DNA of 64,000 bases from Gracilaria domingensis (taxonomy: Eukaryota > Rhodophyta > Florideophyceae > Gracilariales > Gracilariaceae), in assembly GCA_022539475.1 (NCBI GenBank), contig VCMS01000305.1:1-64000 (forward strand). The letters run 5' to 3'. Below the pieces are notes generated by a model. It was given only the letters and a program-made list of their open reading frames with translations, searched no databases and was not told the origin of the DNA. Within the stretch, counting starts at the first letter, position 1. Every line of letters begins with the position of its first letter. This document shows, piece after piece, positions 10,797 through 21,198 of this stretch. The position numbers and the translations under genes were made by a program.

Positions 10797-11268
10797 CAAA
10801 TAGATTTGAACGGAAAAGATCGCACAACGCAATCTCATGAGATGTCACGATGGATTGACATCGGTTGCAGCGAACCGAGAGAGACCTGAGACCAAATAAG
10901 GGCTTCATAACAGTTGGCTCCTTATCCAATCGGACTTTGACAAAATGATGACATGTTCTGTACACGATCATAAATTGTGCACGGATGCCTGTTTAGAATA
11001 CCCTTGGTAAACTACCAAGGGTATGTCCCATCCGAGTTGGCGCTCCGGAAGGGGGTATGAACCACAAATTCAAGATTGCATCGGGCGTTCGACCTTCTCG
11101 TGCATGCCAACTCAAACTCGGTCAAGGTCTGGATGCGTCATTATGATGTTCGTTCAAACAATCTGATTGAAGAGAAAGCGAAACAGGGGAAGATTTATCA
11201 AGTCTGTCTGGCTCCGAACGCAGTGATTCGTAGCAAGTACCGAAAATCGTCCAAAGAGTCGTTCCGAG
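10797..11268. other. Intergenic region upstream of the DUF4139-like gene
   Basis: Host DNA between the retroelement and the gene starting at 11269. Its only clear structure is the hairpin at 10998-11024. Short overlapping frames here look like chance. The promoter of the next gene should lie in this stretch or in the LTR. Confidence 0.5.
10998..11024. repeat. Perfect 12-bp hairpin
   Basis: ATACCCTTGGTA, a 3-nt loop AAC, then the exact reverse complement. The core TACCCTTGGTAA recurs near 31960, and a form with one change lies on the other strand near 25867, so it may belong to a small dispersed repeat. Confidence 0.6.
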
Positions 11269-13320
11269 ATGAATCAAGCAAAACAGCCTTCCCCCGGGAC
11301 ATCCAGACCCCTCAGTCCCCATCTTCTCCAGGTTCATCGCAATTCCTTTGTGTCCGTTTTCCTGGAAGCCTCTGTTACAGATTCCGAAAGATTACATTTC
11401 GATGTGCCCCCGAAGGATATTGAGTACGCTCTCAGCTCTTTGGTTTTGACTGATAGCCGTGGAACTACTCCAAGCACTTTCGTTCACTCTCCGGCTACTG
11501 TTAAAGTAGCGAATGAGGGATCACAAGAAACATGGTTAAAAGTAATGAACCGCTACCAAGGCGCGAGAGTTGGAATCGAAACTGCTCATGAAAAAACCGA
11601 AGGCACACTCATTGGGTTTCGTCAAGAGCATTACAATTCGCCGGAGAACTCTGGTGCGAGGAACCATTCAAGCTTTTTCATCATCTCTCGTTCAGGTTCT
11701 AAGGTCTCACTGTACCCCATTGACTCAGTCACATCCCTGAACTTCCAAGACCAAGCGATATGTGAAGCACTTTCTCAAGACAGTTTCATGAAACAATACG
11801 TTGTACAAAGGAGAGACATGTACAAGATTGAGTTGGTCACCCATGGTAGCGGTCTGGGACAAGTTGAAGTCCGATACTCAATGCGGAGCCGTTACAAGAC
11901 AGGGTACGAAGTTAATTACGTATTTGCTGTAGATGAGAACGAAGACATCTACGCATGTGGTTTGCGCCCGGATCGTAACCTCAAGTGCTACTTTACATTT
12001 CACAATCCCATCCCTAGCCATCTTTCTAATGTCCAAGTCGAGTTCTGCTCGGGAAAGAAGCAATACGACCGACATTGCTGGCCGTATGATGATCTTAAAG
12101 CCAAAGCAAAGCACGATGATGACGCTCAATCTGTGTCCGAAAGAACGGAGAACTCGAAAGAGAGCTCTACCAGGATTTCAGAAGAAGAGGATGAAGAGGA
12201 CTTCATAGATGAGTTCAGTGAGGTGAGCTCATCGACAACTGGGATAGCGAACTATGAAGAACAGGGTAACGTGATCCGGAGGTTTCCACAGAAAGTTAGT
12301 TTGAAGATGAATGAATCGGTTCGACTTCTGATGTTTGAGAGTTCATGCACTGGGGGGATCATTCGCACGATTGTCACGCAACAAAACGAGCCTTTCGCTT
12401 GTGTGTGTGTTCTTCTGCACAATACGACAAAGGAGAATCTGGAAGCAGGACATCTGCACGTGGAGACAAGCTGCGTTGGTCTGTCACATCATTTTCACAT
12501 CTTTCCTCTAGCTCCCGGCGAGTATTTACTGCGACAGCTTGATCCCTTTTCCGGTATTGAATGTAATAGGTATAAGCAGGTAGACATTGGGGCCATGCGA
12601 TCATGCCATGTGTCCGAAAAGCAGCTGATTGTGGTCACGGATAAAACCAAGACGATGATCGAACAGATCCAAAACAAGAGTGGCAGGGAAGTTGACATTT
12701 TCCTTATGCATTACCTACGCTCTGCGGGAAGAGGAAAGGGAGCAGTTGAAGGTATTTTGACCAAAGGGAGCTGCTTACGTGCAGGGAAGGGAATGTCGAT
12801 GGAACCGTACTCACACTCCATTGAACTTAAATGTGTGGGATACACGTTTAAGCTTGGAAGCTATGAGACCTGCTGGGTGACGATACGAGAGCGTTTAACA
12901 TTCGAGCAAAAGCACATGATTCTGGAAGAGTTAGAAAGCGCGACGATTTGCAATCTGGAGGTGCAACAGATTCTTCCGCCAACGGCGTTGCAATCGCTCC
13001 GTCGACTGCTTTCTCTGGGCAGGGAGTCGGAGCATCTCACGCTGGAACAAACGCTACACCGAAAGAAGCTGAGAAACATCGAAGCATATCGCACTGCGAA
13101 GCGCAAAGAGACGGGCGCGGGCGATGGTGAAGGCGGGAAGGAAGGGCAAAATGGTTTTTCAGCGGAGGAGGAGCTGCAGGAGTACCATTCGCGCACGGCG
13201 CAGGCAAAGGAGGCGCGCGCGGTGTTGGAGGGGCTGGTGGACGAGAACGAGCACAGGCTGTTCGAGGTCCGTCGAGAGATGAACGCGATCAAGCGCCAGC
13301 TTTCCGGCCTCACGGTGTGA
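11269..13320 (+). CDS. DUF4139-like protein with C-terminal coiled coil
   Basis: 683 residues without an intron. The pattern matches the DUF4139 family of large uncharacterised proteins: an N-terminal beta segment (LHFDVPPKDIEYALSSLVLTD), a RGA-like turn (YQGARVGIETAHEKTEGTL), the SKVSLYPIDSVTSLNFQD segment at about residues 140-160, a beta-rich middle (VRYSMRSRYKTGYEVNYVF near 205), and a helical coiled coil at about 615-680 rich in Glu and Arg. An acidic Ser/Glu stretch is inserted near 290-330. The family is best known from bacteria and has no settled function. The expected first beta strand is short or missing, so the start may lie in an upstream exon or be mis-set; the ATG at 11269 is the first in frame. 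The match is by eye and moderately sure. Confidence 0.6.
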   Translation: MNQAKQPSPGTSRPLSPHLLQVHRNSFVSVFLEASVTDSERLHFDVPPKDIEYALSSLVLTDSRGTTPSTFVHSPATVKVANEGSQETWLKVMNRYQGARVGIETAHEKTEGTLIGFRQEHYNSPENSGARNHSSFFIISRSGSKVSLYPIDSVTSLNFQDQAICEALSQDSFMKQYVVQRRDMYKIELVTHGSGLGQVEVRYSMRSRYKTGYEVNYVFAVDENEDIYACGLRPDRNLKCYFTFHNPIPSHLSNVQVEFCSGKKQYDRHCWPYDDLKAKAKHDDDAQSVSERTENSKESSTRISEEEDEEDFIDEFSEVSSSTTGIANYEEQGNVIRRFPQKVSLKMNESVRLLMFESSCTGGIIRTIVTQQNEPFACVCVLLHNTTKENLEAGHLHVETSCVGLSHHFHIFPLAPGEYLLRQLDPFSGIECNRYKQVDIGAMRSCHVSEKQLIVVTDKTKTMIEQIQNKSGREVDIFLMHYLRSAGRGKGAVEGILTKGSCLRAGKGMSMEPYSHSIELKCVGYTFKLGSYETCWVTIRERLTFEQKHMILEELESATICNLEVQQILPPTALQSLRRLLSLGRESEHLTLEQTLHRKKLRNIEAYRTAKRKETGAGDGEGGKEGQNGFSAEEELQEYHSRTAQAKEARAVLEGLVDENEHRLFEVRREMNAIKRQLSGLTV

Positions 13321-15077
13321 TAGTAATCCCCGTACAATGCGCGTATCCCCTGTACATCGCACCGTAGTGCACACATATTCGTACGAACACATATGTACAG
13401 CCTTCTCAGTGGCCACGAAATTCTGCTGGCCACGCGCAAAAAACTACCACATCACATCGGTACATAGCGCATATTATGCGCTATGTATTATTATGCGCCC
13501 CAGCTGTAACCACATTCAGGACAACGTTAGACAGGGTTAGACGCGCCGGTACCATAAGTTAGTCGATACTTCAAGACGTGGATAGTCTTTCGCAAGGTTA
13601 TGAGACCTTACCCTTTTCTGCCAGGCCTAGAAGGAACCGACGCTTTCGTCGGTCCGTCAGTCCAGCAATTTTAGTCGGACACGCGGCACCTTCGCGGAAG
13701 CCCGCTGTTCCTCCCTAACAATGATGATGTGAGCCCTTGGCTTCTCAAGAGTCTATCGTATGAAGCCCGTGACTTCGTCGAGTCTCTCATATCGCCTCCT
13801 GCCAAACGGCGCCAAAATATCTGACGTGCTGGCCGCCAAACGACGTTTAGCACTTGGCTCTTTGCGATGCTCCGCATCGAGCGCCACACGTTCTTCCTTG
13901 TGCGCCTTGGTTCTTGGTTATGAGCTTTTTCAAAGTCACCCACTCGACAAAGCCTGCGGAGGGATATACGACCTGTAATTATCGTTGAGCTGTGGTATGT
14001 CGCAAAGGGGAACGGACAAATCACTTTGATGCGGTGATATGGAATACTGCAGTATCTTATTCCTGTGCATTTTGTTTTCTAGTTACAATTTCCAACGCTT
14101 GCGAGAGTCGCCTTCGCTGTTAAGACGTTAACGACCTCTTCGATGATGTCACTGTGACTTACATTAGCGTTCCTGCATGCTCTCCGTGGGAATCGACCAC
14201 GTATTCATGGAAAGTTTAGTCGTCATATTCCCGATGTGTATGACGTTCCTATCTGCGACATCACGCTCACCAGGGAGCGTAACTTAACAGTTCCATTGAG
14301 CATGACCTACGTGAATAAACCATTCATCGGCACTTAGCAATGGATCCTACCGTTTCGGAGAGCGAGATATTTTGTGAGTGCCGCCGCCGTAAGAAAACGT
14401 CAAAGAGAGGACATCTTGTACCCTTCACCTCGTGCCGCCTTTGACGCAACAACTACTTTTCAATGTTTGAAGCTCTGCTGGAGTTGTCTGGCAGCACCCC
14501 AACCTTACCTTGGAGCTGTTACTCCATCGCGACCTTTTCCTGTTGTACCAAAATTTTACATTGAGCCTGGCGTGTGTCACTGCTGGCTCCACTCTTGATA
14601 CACCTCTATGGACCACCAGAGCGGGCGAAGTTCATAGAACTGCCGTGGAATGAAAATGGGAGCGAAGGCGGAAACGCTGGTTAGCCGATGACGTGTGACT
14701 GACGACTATCAGCATTCGAGGTCGAAACGTGGGGACACAGTCATAGCACTCTGAGCACTCCTTCGTCGTCTGCGAAGCTGACGTGGTTGACCATGAATTA
14801 TTGTTTACCGTGGAACAAGCAGTGTCGCAGACAGGTAACAATCTATTGAGCAGGGAACGGATGGAAAAGGATCGACGATTCGTGCCGAAAACGTGAGACA
14901 AGGAAACAATTTACTTAAAGATTGTACAAGGGCTTTGAGCAAACTGCTCGATACTGGAGGAGCAAGGCAATCTTGACAAAGCGAAATTCGATACACAGAT
15001 AGTTTCTGTCAAATCATGAAAAGCAATGTATGCAAAGCAGCCGTATAGAATAGACAAAAAGTTTGCCGTTCCAACAA
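13321..15077. other. Intergenic region with decayed coding fragments
   Basis: No intact gene. A 13-bp-arm palindrome lies at 13461-13487 and a smaller hairpin with core ACCGACG at 13637-13654. Between about 13690 and 14330 several plus-strand stretches look once-coding: one near 13.7-13.8 kb, one ending HFDAV near 14.03 kb, and one with VYDVPICDITLTRERN near 14.24 kb. I cannot assign a family with confidence. Confidence 0.4.
13461..13487. repeat. 13-bp-arm palindrome downstream of the DUF4139-like gene
   Basis: Arms 13461-13473 (TACATAGCGCATA) and 13475-13487 are exact reverse complements around one T. It sits 140 bp after the stop codon and could form a stem in the 3' transcript, or be a relic of a foldback repeat. 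Confidence 0.7.
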
Positions 15078-16172
15078 TCATGCAGCCCGAATTCGCACAA
15101 AGTGGAAAGCGTGCAACACCTTGTGAAGAAGTTTGTGCGACGACTTACTCTTTCGCTCATGAATCACGAAGGAGAGACTCAGTTCATTAGGATCGATATC
15201 GGCCGCATGAAACGTCCGAGAGTGCTTGATGTATGCTTCTCGATGATCGACGTTGACGTGAATGGAAGGCGTGAAATGCGACACATGCGACTGTTTTGAA
15301 AAGACCACATTCCCACGAGTGGAAGGCTTGAGATTTCGGCCATCGTGGTCGTAGCTGTCACTGTGAGCGCTGTGGGCTCGTTGGATGCGTTCGGATGAGG
15401 GGTTTGGCTCTGCGTAGAAGCAGGATTTATGATGAGTTGAATGACGTTGATGCGGATTTGAAGCGGACTTTTTGGGAAGACGACTAAGTGCACGTCTATG
15501 CCGCCTTGATGGAGGGGAGGATTTGGGAAGGGTTTCTACTGGTTTGTGCAAAGATTCGATGACGACGGGGGTTGTGTTGAGGCGGGTCAGTTTGTCATCT
15601 TCGATTAACGGGGAAGACGGGAGAGCCAACGAGTTTCGCCGGCGCTCCTGGTAGTCCTCAAATGAGTCTTCATCTTCATCAGAAGATATGTCGAAATCAG
15701 AACTCATTTCTGGAGCGGCTTCATGCTTGTTCATACGAAGAGCATCTATCTCCTCTGTTCGTCGGAAGGTTCGACGGAAAGGTGACGCCTGATTCACACG
15801 TTGAATACATCGACGGAAGCCCCCTTTCCGAACTCCAAAAGCAGTGACCGTTTTGCCCGCTTGGACACCTGTCTTCGACGTAAAGGAGAAAGAAGACAAA
15901 TCGGAACTGCTGAAAGAGTAAGCCCGTGCTGGACGGAAAGCGGCGGGGTAGTTGGTAGCTAGAGGAACAGATGTTGGGGCGTTTTGGGGCGAGCCAGAGA
16001 TGATGCGACGGTAGCGTAGACGAGTGTTTGCGTAGTCTGGCTGGCGAGGAAGTTGTGGCACGACGTTGGAAGAACGCTCATGTGGACGCCGCAGCTCGTA
16101 CAGTTGGTACGGATCGACTTGAGAGTGATGAGAGTGCACGCGCGTGGGCGTGGTATTGGTGAAGAAGCTCAT
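15078..16172 (-). CDS. Disordered Ser/Arg/His-rich hypothetical protein
   Basis: About 364 residues from the first in-frame ATG at 16172 (MSFFTNTTPT). No known domain is recognised. The sequence is low-complexity and probably disordered: many Ser, Pro, Arg and His, an acidic patch SSDEDEDSFED near residue 170, several basic RRH/RRT patches and a C-terminal basic helix ending KLLHKVLHAFHFVRIRAA. A single long uninterrupted frame of this length favours a real gene, but compositional bias also lengthens chance frames. The phosphorylation-like SS/DE context would fit a nuclear or regulatory protein; that is a guess. Confidence 0.5.
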   Translation of the reverse strand: MSFFTNTTPTRVHSHHSQVDPYQLYELRRPHERSSNVVPQLPRQPDYANTRLRYRRIISGSPQNAPTSVPLATNYPAAFRPARAYSFSSSDLSSFSFTSKTGVQAGKTVTAFGVRKGGFRRCIQRVNQASPFRRTFRRTEEIDALRMNKHEAAPEMSSDFDISSDEDEDSFEDYQERRRNSLALPSSPLIEDDKLTRLNTTPVVIESLHKPVETLPKSSPPSRRHRRALSRLPKKSASNPHQRHSTHHKSCFYAEPNPSSERIQRAHSAHSDSYDHDGRNLKPSTRGNVVFSKQSHVSHFTPSIHVNVDHREAYIKHSRTFHAADIDPNELSLSFVIHERKSKSSHKLLHKVLHAFHFVRIRAA

Positions 16173-19100
16173 GGGTGGCGGAGGAGAGTTATGATGTCGT
16201 GTGAAGAAAGACGTCGACAACAGATGCGACGACGAGAGGAGTGCCGGAGTTGGGGGATGGCGGAGAGCGCGGAGTTATACGCACGACCGAGATGCAGAGC
16301 ATGTCTGTAAGCAACCCCTTGCTGGCGTGTGCGTGACGGACAGTCTGGCACGTGTCGCGCGCGTGTCCGTGGCGAGAGATGCCGTCGAGCGCGCGAGAGG
16401 AAGAAGGCGGCGGCGGTTCCCGAGGTCAAGCTTGTTGGCAGAATCGATGGCGGTCCGCCTCCGCCAGGAGTTGAGCGGGGGGTTCCTACTTGGCGGTTGG
16501 AGATGACGCGACGGCTACGTAATGTGAGGGCCCAATGGGGTAGCGCAGGGTTTTCGTTGGAAGGATGTTCGGTGGACGTTCACGAACTGATTTGGAGAAG
16601 GAGTCACACCTTGTCGAATGAAGGGATGGTGATTATTGCTGTTTCTACCCACGCGTTGAGTCCGGGGAAGCATTTTGCAGGGCATGGCTTGGGTCCTGAT
16701 AGGCGATCGAAATGAATGGAGTGCAGGAACGCAATGAGGTTCATCCATGGTCGTCAGTCTCCGGACGTGCTCGCGATGCATTGTTTGTGAAAAGGTATCA
16801 ATTAGTTCTACACCTGTCCTGACGAGGAATTGCTTACGGCTTATCTGTTCCTCCTTCCCCAGACCGACCTGAGTCTCTACAGGATTAATCTTACCGTTGG
16901 GTGCACATTAGACACCATGAAGAACAAGGAGGGTGGAGCTCTATGGCGAAGCCGTTTGATGATATGAATGGAGAAAATTTTGGAAAGGCTATGTAAACGA
17001 GTAATGTTTCCAGAAGTGGAACCAGATCATCTGATGGCACACCATGTACGGTTTGATGAGCTTTCATCATTGTCGTGTCTTCGAACTGTCCCTTCATACA
17101 AGCGTGCTCCAGTCGTTCTGAACGTTACCTTTTTTTCCGTCAAAGAAGATAGAGAAAGGGCGAACGGGTGCGGAACAGAAGTAAGTGCATGAAATTCATT
17201 TCAGCTGGATATTGTGTTCCCCGCCAGGCGATGCAAGACTCACGAATCTATTCCTGTCCACACTTCCGCAAAATTCGCTCGCCTTCTTTAGGGCTTGCAG
17301 ATACAGTGTAACCGAATGAATCCATGGCTCGCCTGAATCATTTCGACCGCCTCCTTTTTTTCATTTTCTCGGCCTTCCCTTTCTTTTCATTCTTCAAAAA
17401 AGCTCATAGTATATCTTCTGTTGCATCCCAGTAGTATATCTAGAGCCACAAATATGTACGCTTTCCAAACAGGTAACGCAAGAAAATTGGTTGAATAGAA
17501 AACTTTTCAATTCTGTGTTCTGTAGTATCAGAACTCAATGCTCATTTCTGTATTCTAAGATTAATCCTGTTAATCCACGTTTTGAAAGACGTCAGAACAT
17601 TTTTTCGACCTGTTTCTAAACGAAGTTTTATTTCTCCACATATTTGCTTTGCTTTTGTTTCGAGAATCCAATTCAGAGCCGAGGGATAAAAAAATGTCTG
17701 GTGGGAAATAAGGTTTCCACACTGACGATTGAGGAGTGAAGGAGTTTAGAAGACGAACTGCATTCAAGCCGCATCGAAGCATTACCACGTCACGCGGTCA
17801 GAGCAGCACGCAGCATGACTCAAATTCGTCCCCGACGAATTTCATTCATGCTGCGGCTCGAGAACATGAGTCATTTGTTGTTGTGATCTTCGATACGTTA
17901 CACCTCTCGTGCAAATGAATAGTGCTGCGCAGGACGATGTTTTTGAGCGGCCTCGACTGATCTAACTTCTGAAAAGAACATGATTCTGTGGAAGCCACGA
18001 CAAGAAAGATGTGGCCCACAACTTTGTGGGCGTCATCACAACTTACCTTCGCGTTTCGTTATAGCTTTTTAAGATTACCTAAGGTTTTCATTCACTTTCT
18101 ATCTCGTATTTCTAGGTTCTTGGGGACAATTACTAATTGTCTTCCACAAAATTTGTCTCTGACGTAAAGATAAAAATGATTCTGCTCAAATACCATGTTG
18201 AAGTGCGAGGGCACGGGGATTAAGTAATTCAATTATAGAAAAACGTCCAATTTTTTTGAATATGGAGGAAAATATTGTTTGAATTCCTTTTAAAGTTATG
18301 AGATTCTTTCCGTCGAATTTTTTAAATATTTTTAAATATTTCACAAGTGGTAATCTTTGAAATTTTGAATGCATTCAAAGAGCATTCAAATTGACTGTAA
18401 GCATGTAATTTAAGTCGCAACGAGGTCAAACATAGTATAATTGTTCAACATATTAATAGTAAATCTTTTCTTGAAGTCCACTTCTTCGGAAGTATGGAGC
18501 GCCTATCTTCATGGTACTTGCTCCAATTTCACCGAAACAAAACTTCATTTGAAAGCGCTTACTCTCTACTTTTTACAATCTGAGTTTCAGAGAGTTATCT
18601 CGAGCACTTTTTGACAGAGGTCAGAATAACTGAACCTCCTCAAACACTTCCGAAACCGCCAATGCATATAATTTGTAACTCGTGCCATGCACGCGCATTT
18701 CAGAACAGAACCTCAAACATTTTACTCTAAAAGCAGTTTGAGAAAAGACAACAACAACAAACGAGAAGACAATGAAACCACTACAGTCTCCAAGCATACC
18801 TCGCTACATGAAGCGCAACTTAGGAATTCCAAACTGATCCTAACGACACGGACTGAGAAGTACTGGTTTTCTCATTTCCAAAACGCTGCATTTCGCGATC
18901 GGCTGTACGGCGACAGCGACTGTCTCGACGAGCTTCACGTGTGGCCCTGAGTTGTTCGCGCAGAGTTGTCCGCCTTAGAGCCAAATCAATCAAACGAAGA
19001 AGTTCCGCAGCTTTCTCTGTTTGACTACGTTTCTTCTTTTTCGCTCTATCTCTGGTTCTAATGGCGCGTTTGAATTCGTTCAAGTTTAAGTGCAAAGCTG

Positions 19101-19711
19101 TAACACACTGTTTGGACCTACGTGAAGCTGAGCGAAATCTATTGAGAAAATTGAACGCAGCACAAGTTGTGCGGGAAGGCAGAGGCTTGAAAACGCCCAT
19201 CTCCAGAAAATTCTGCGATCATTGCGCTGTTTTTGAAACGACAATTAATATTTTTTGCGACGATTAATATGTTGAACAGTTAGTAGTCCTTATCTGCATG
19301 TTCAAACTCATCGCTCATGCCGCAGCGCATTATGAGATGTGCGTCAGAAAAGTCGTTCAGAAACTACTTTTGTCGTGAAGTAATAATTACAAAGTATGCG
19401 GGACAGTTTCCCTTGGAAACAAGTCGTCGTTTCCGAAATCTCGTTCCCCTTGCTATTCCGTGACAATGCACCTGACCTCCTGGTGTACGTCCCATGCGCA
19501 TTCCTGCAATTCTGATAGGGGATGGTCCCTCCATTCTGAACAGCGCATTATGAGCAAGTCAGCTTCTTCTTAGCCGCTTCGTGCCTGTGCTGCAAAGGTG
19601 CTGCTTCTCAGTCTGGCAACATTCGCACGTTTGCTGCTCGATACCATCTTGTGTTGGCTCTGAATGATCACCAGCAGCTTTTGTAGCTAAATTTCAACAC
19701 GTTGAACCAAG
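16173..19711. other. Long intergenic region, mostly AT-rich
   Basis: From 16.2 to 16.7 kb the DNA is GC-rich and probably includes the promoter of the minus-strand gene ending at 15078. From 17.2 to 19.7 kb it is AT-rich with only short frames. The only frame worth a note is 18820-19200 on the minus strand. No RNA gene is recognised. Confidence 0.4.
18820..19200 (-). CDS. Possible small basic helical protein
   Basis: 126 residues from an ATG at 19200. The middle (residues 45-100) is very rich in Arg, Lys and Glu and would form a charged helix or coiled coil (RDRAKKKKRSQTEKAAELLR). No homologous family is recognised and the frame could be chance; there is no nearby poly(A) or TATA support. 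Confidence 0.25.
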   Translation of the reverse strand: MGVFKPLPSRTTCAAFNFLNRFRSASRRSKQCVTALHLNLNEFKRAIRTRDRAKKKKRSQTEKAAELLRLIDLALRRTTLREQLRATREARRDSRCRRTADREMQRFGNEKTSTSQSVSLGSVWNS

Positions 19712-21166
19712 ATGGCTCAATTCTTTTTCTTGCATACGAACGTGTTCAACGTTATCAAATATTTGGTATTGTCGCTGACGATTAGCTGCGTGGCCGACGA
19801 TCTTATTCATATTGTTTATGCGTACCGAACGTCAAGAAAGCTGTTGGGAGCAGGCCGCGTTCGTCCAGCGGATTCATTCCTGCGCTTTCGGCACAAGCGC
19901 GACATAACCAATTTTCGCAAGTCGTTTGGTGGAATATCCGTATTTGCTACCGTGCTGGCTGTCTTGAGTCTGGAGATGGCACTGGAGTTCTCCACAGGCG
20001 CAGAATCAGTATGGACCGAAAGAACGGAAACGTTTCGAATGTCGAATCACCTTTCTAATGCAAGCGAGTTTATACAGCACAGTCCGGTTTATATGACAAA
20101 AATGCGCTTGCCATTGGAAAGGGTCGAAGATGTGTGCTACAGCATTCGGAACTCGTGGTACTCACCTACGATTTTTAATTTCACCAACGTTCCTGGAGAG
20201 AGAAAGGGCGTCTGGTGCCTTCAGAACCGTACCACCCACATTGACGCCACTGAGGATCTCGAACGATCGAGTTTTCGCGCTGCCGACGTTGTGGAAATGA
20301 ATATTTGGAACCCCGACGAACTAAGCGTTGGCCGAGATGAGATCGATGCTGAAGTCTATGTTCCCTTTTCGGAAGCACCGGACTCAAGAATTGGCGTGCG
20401 TGAGCACTACAGCCATTTGGCGGTGAACTTCAGCAGAAAAAATGTAATTGAGGAATCTAAGGTGCGACTGACGGCAAACAATACTTTTAGGAATCCCATG
20501 GCTATATTCACGGTGAACTACCGCGTTTCGAATGACAACGTCATCGAATGTCTCTGCAAAGTTGTGTGGAAACCCGACAAAACAACGGGGTTAAGGACAC
20601 AACGCCCTCCTTGGGTGGAGGCGTGTTTGGTACCTATAAGCGAAGAAGATGCCGTCCTAGCACGGAATTCGCCGAGGGCGAATGGAGATGGGCACCAACT
20701 TGTGATGTCAGTTGCTTTGCAGGGTGTGAGTACGTTTCGTGATTTGAATGTTCTTCGTGCTCTGCCATGGATGGTGGGAAAGAACGATGGGATTCACACC
20801 TATCGAGAGCTGGGCGCTCTGGCCTTGCTTAGCCAGAAGATGATTCAAGGGATTAGTGGGGATGGCTATCGTGATCTGCAACTTTCATATGGTGTTGAAA
20901 GTATCACCGTTCCAACATGGGATCTATGGGGAGTGGTTCTTTTCGGGGTCGGACTGATCTTGATGGCTGGCATAAGAATTGCGATGAGCAGGTTGAGAAG
21001 ACGGTTGAAGGTAAAAGGAAACTTGGCGACGGCGAGAGGAGTTGCCACGCATTGGTTGTGGCAGGAGGAGGATTTTAAAGACATCAATGACGCCAAGGGA
21101 GAAGTTGTTCTGGTCACGGATAGCTTGATGAGTGATGGATGGACCAGGGTGAAAGTTAGCAGGTAA
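19712..21166 (+). CDS. Three-pass membrane protein, paralogue A
   Basis: 484 residues from an ATG in good context (ACCAAGATGG). Hydrophobic helices lie at about residues 12-34, 72-92 and 405-425. Between the second and third is a domain of about 310 residues with several N-glycosylation sequons (NAS, NFT, NRT, NFS), likely extracytoplasmic. A cytoplasmic tail follows, beginning with a basic RLRRRLKVK stretch and containing HWLWQEEDF. The signature LNVLRALPWMVG..DGIHTYRELGAL is shared almost exactly with the gene at 22506, so the two are tandem duplicates. AATAAA follows at 21193. The family is unknown to me. Receptor-like or surface functions fit the topology but are inference. Confidence 0.75.
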   Translation: MAQFFFLHTNVFNVIKYLVLSLTISCVADDLIHIVYAYRTSRKLLGAGRVRPADSFLRFRHKRDITNFRKSFGGISVFATVLAVLSLEMALEFSTGAESVWTERTETFRMSNHLSNASEFIQHSPVYMTKMRLPLERVEDVCYSIRNSWYSPTIFNFTNVPGERKGVWCLQNRTTHIDATEDLERSSFRAADVVEMNIWNPDELSVGRDEIDAEVYVPFSEAPDSRIGVREHYSHLAVNFSRKNVIEESKVRLTANNTFRNPMAIFTVNYRVSNDNVIECLCKVVWKPDKTTGLRTQRPPWVEACLVPISEEDAVLARNSPRANGDGHQLVMSVALQGVSTFRDLNVLRALPWMVGKNDGIHTYRELGALALLSQKMIQGISGDGYRDLQLSYGVESITVPTWDLWGVVLFGVGLILMAGIRIAMSRLRRRLKVKGNLATARGVATHWLWQEEDFKDINDAKGEVVLVTDSLMSDGWTRVKVSR

Positions 21167-21192
21167 GGCAGAAGGTAGACTGGTGTTCAGTG

Positions 21193-21198
21193 AATAAA
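21193..21198 (+). terminator. Poly(A) signal of paralogue A
   Basis: AATAAA 27 bp after the stop codon of the gene ending at 21166. Confidence 0.6.

Noticed and set aside
13760-14060. Possible OTU-type protease remnant (HFDAV end)
   Set aside because: Only a few residues match and the frame is not continuous; too weak to name.
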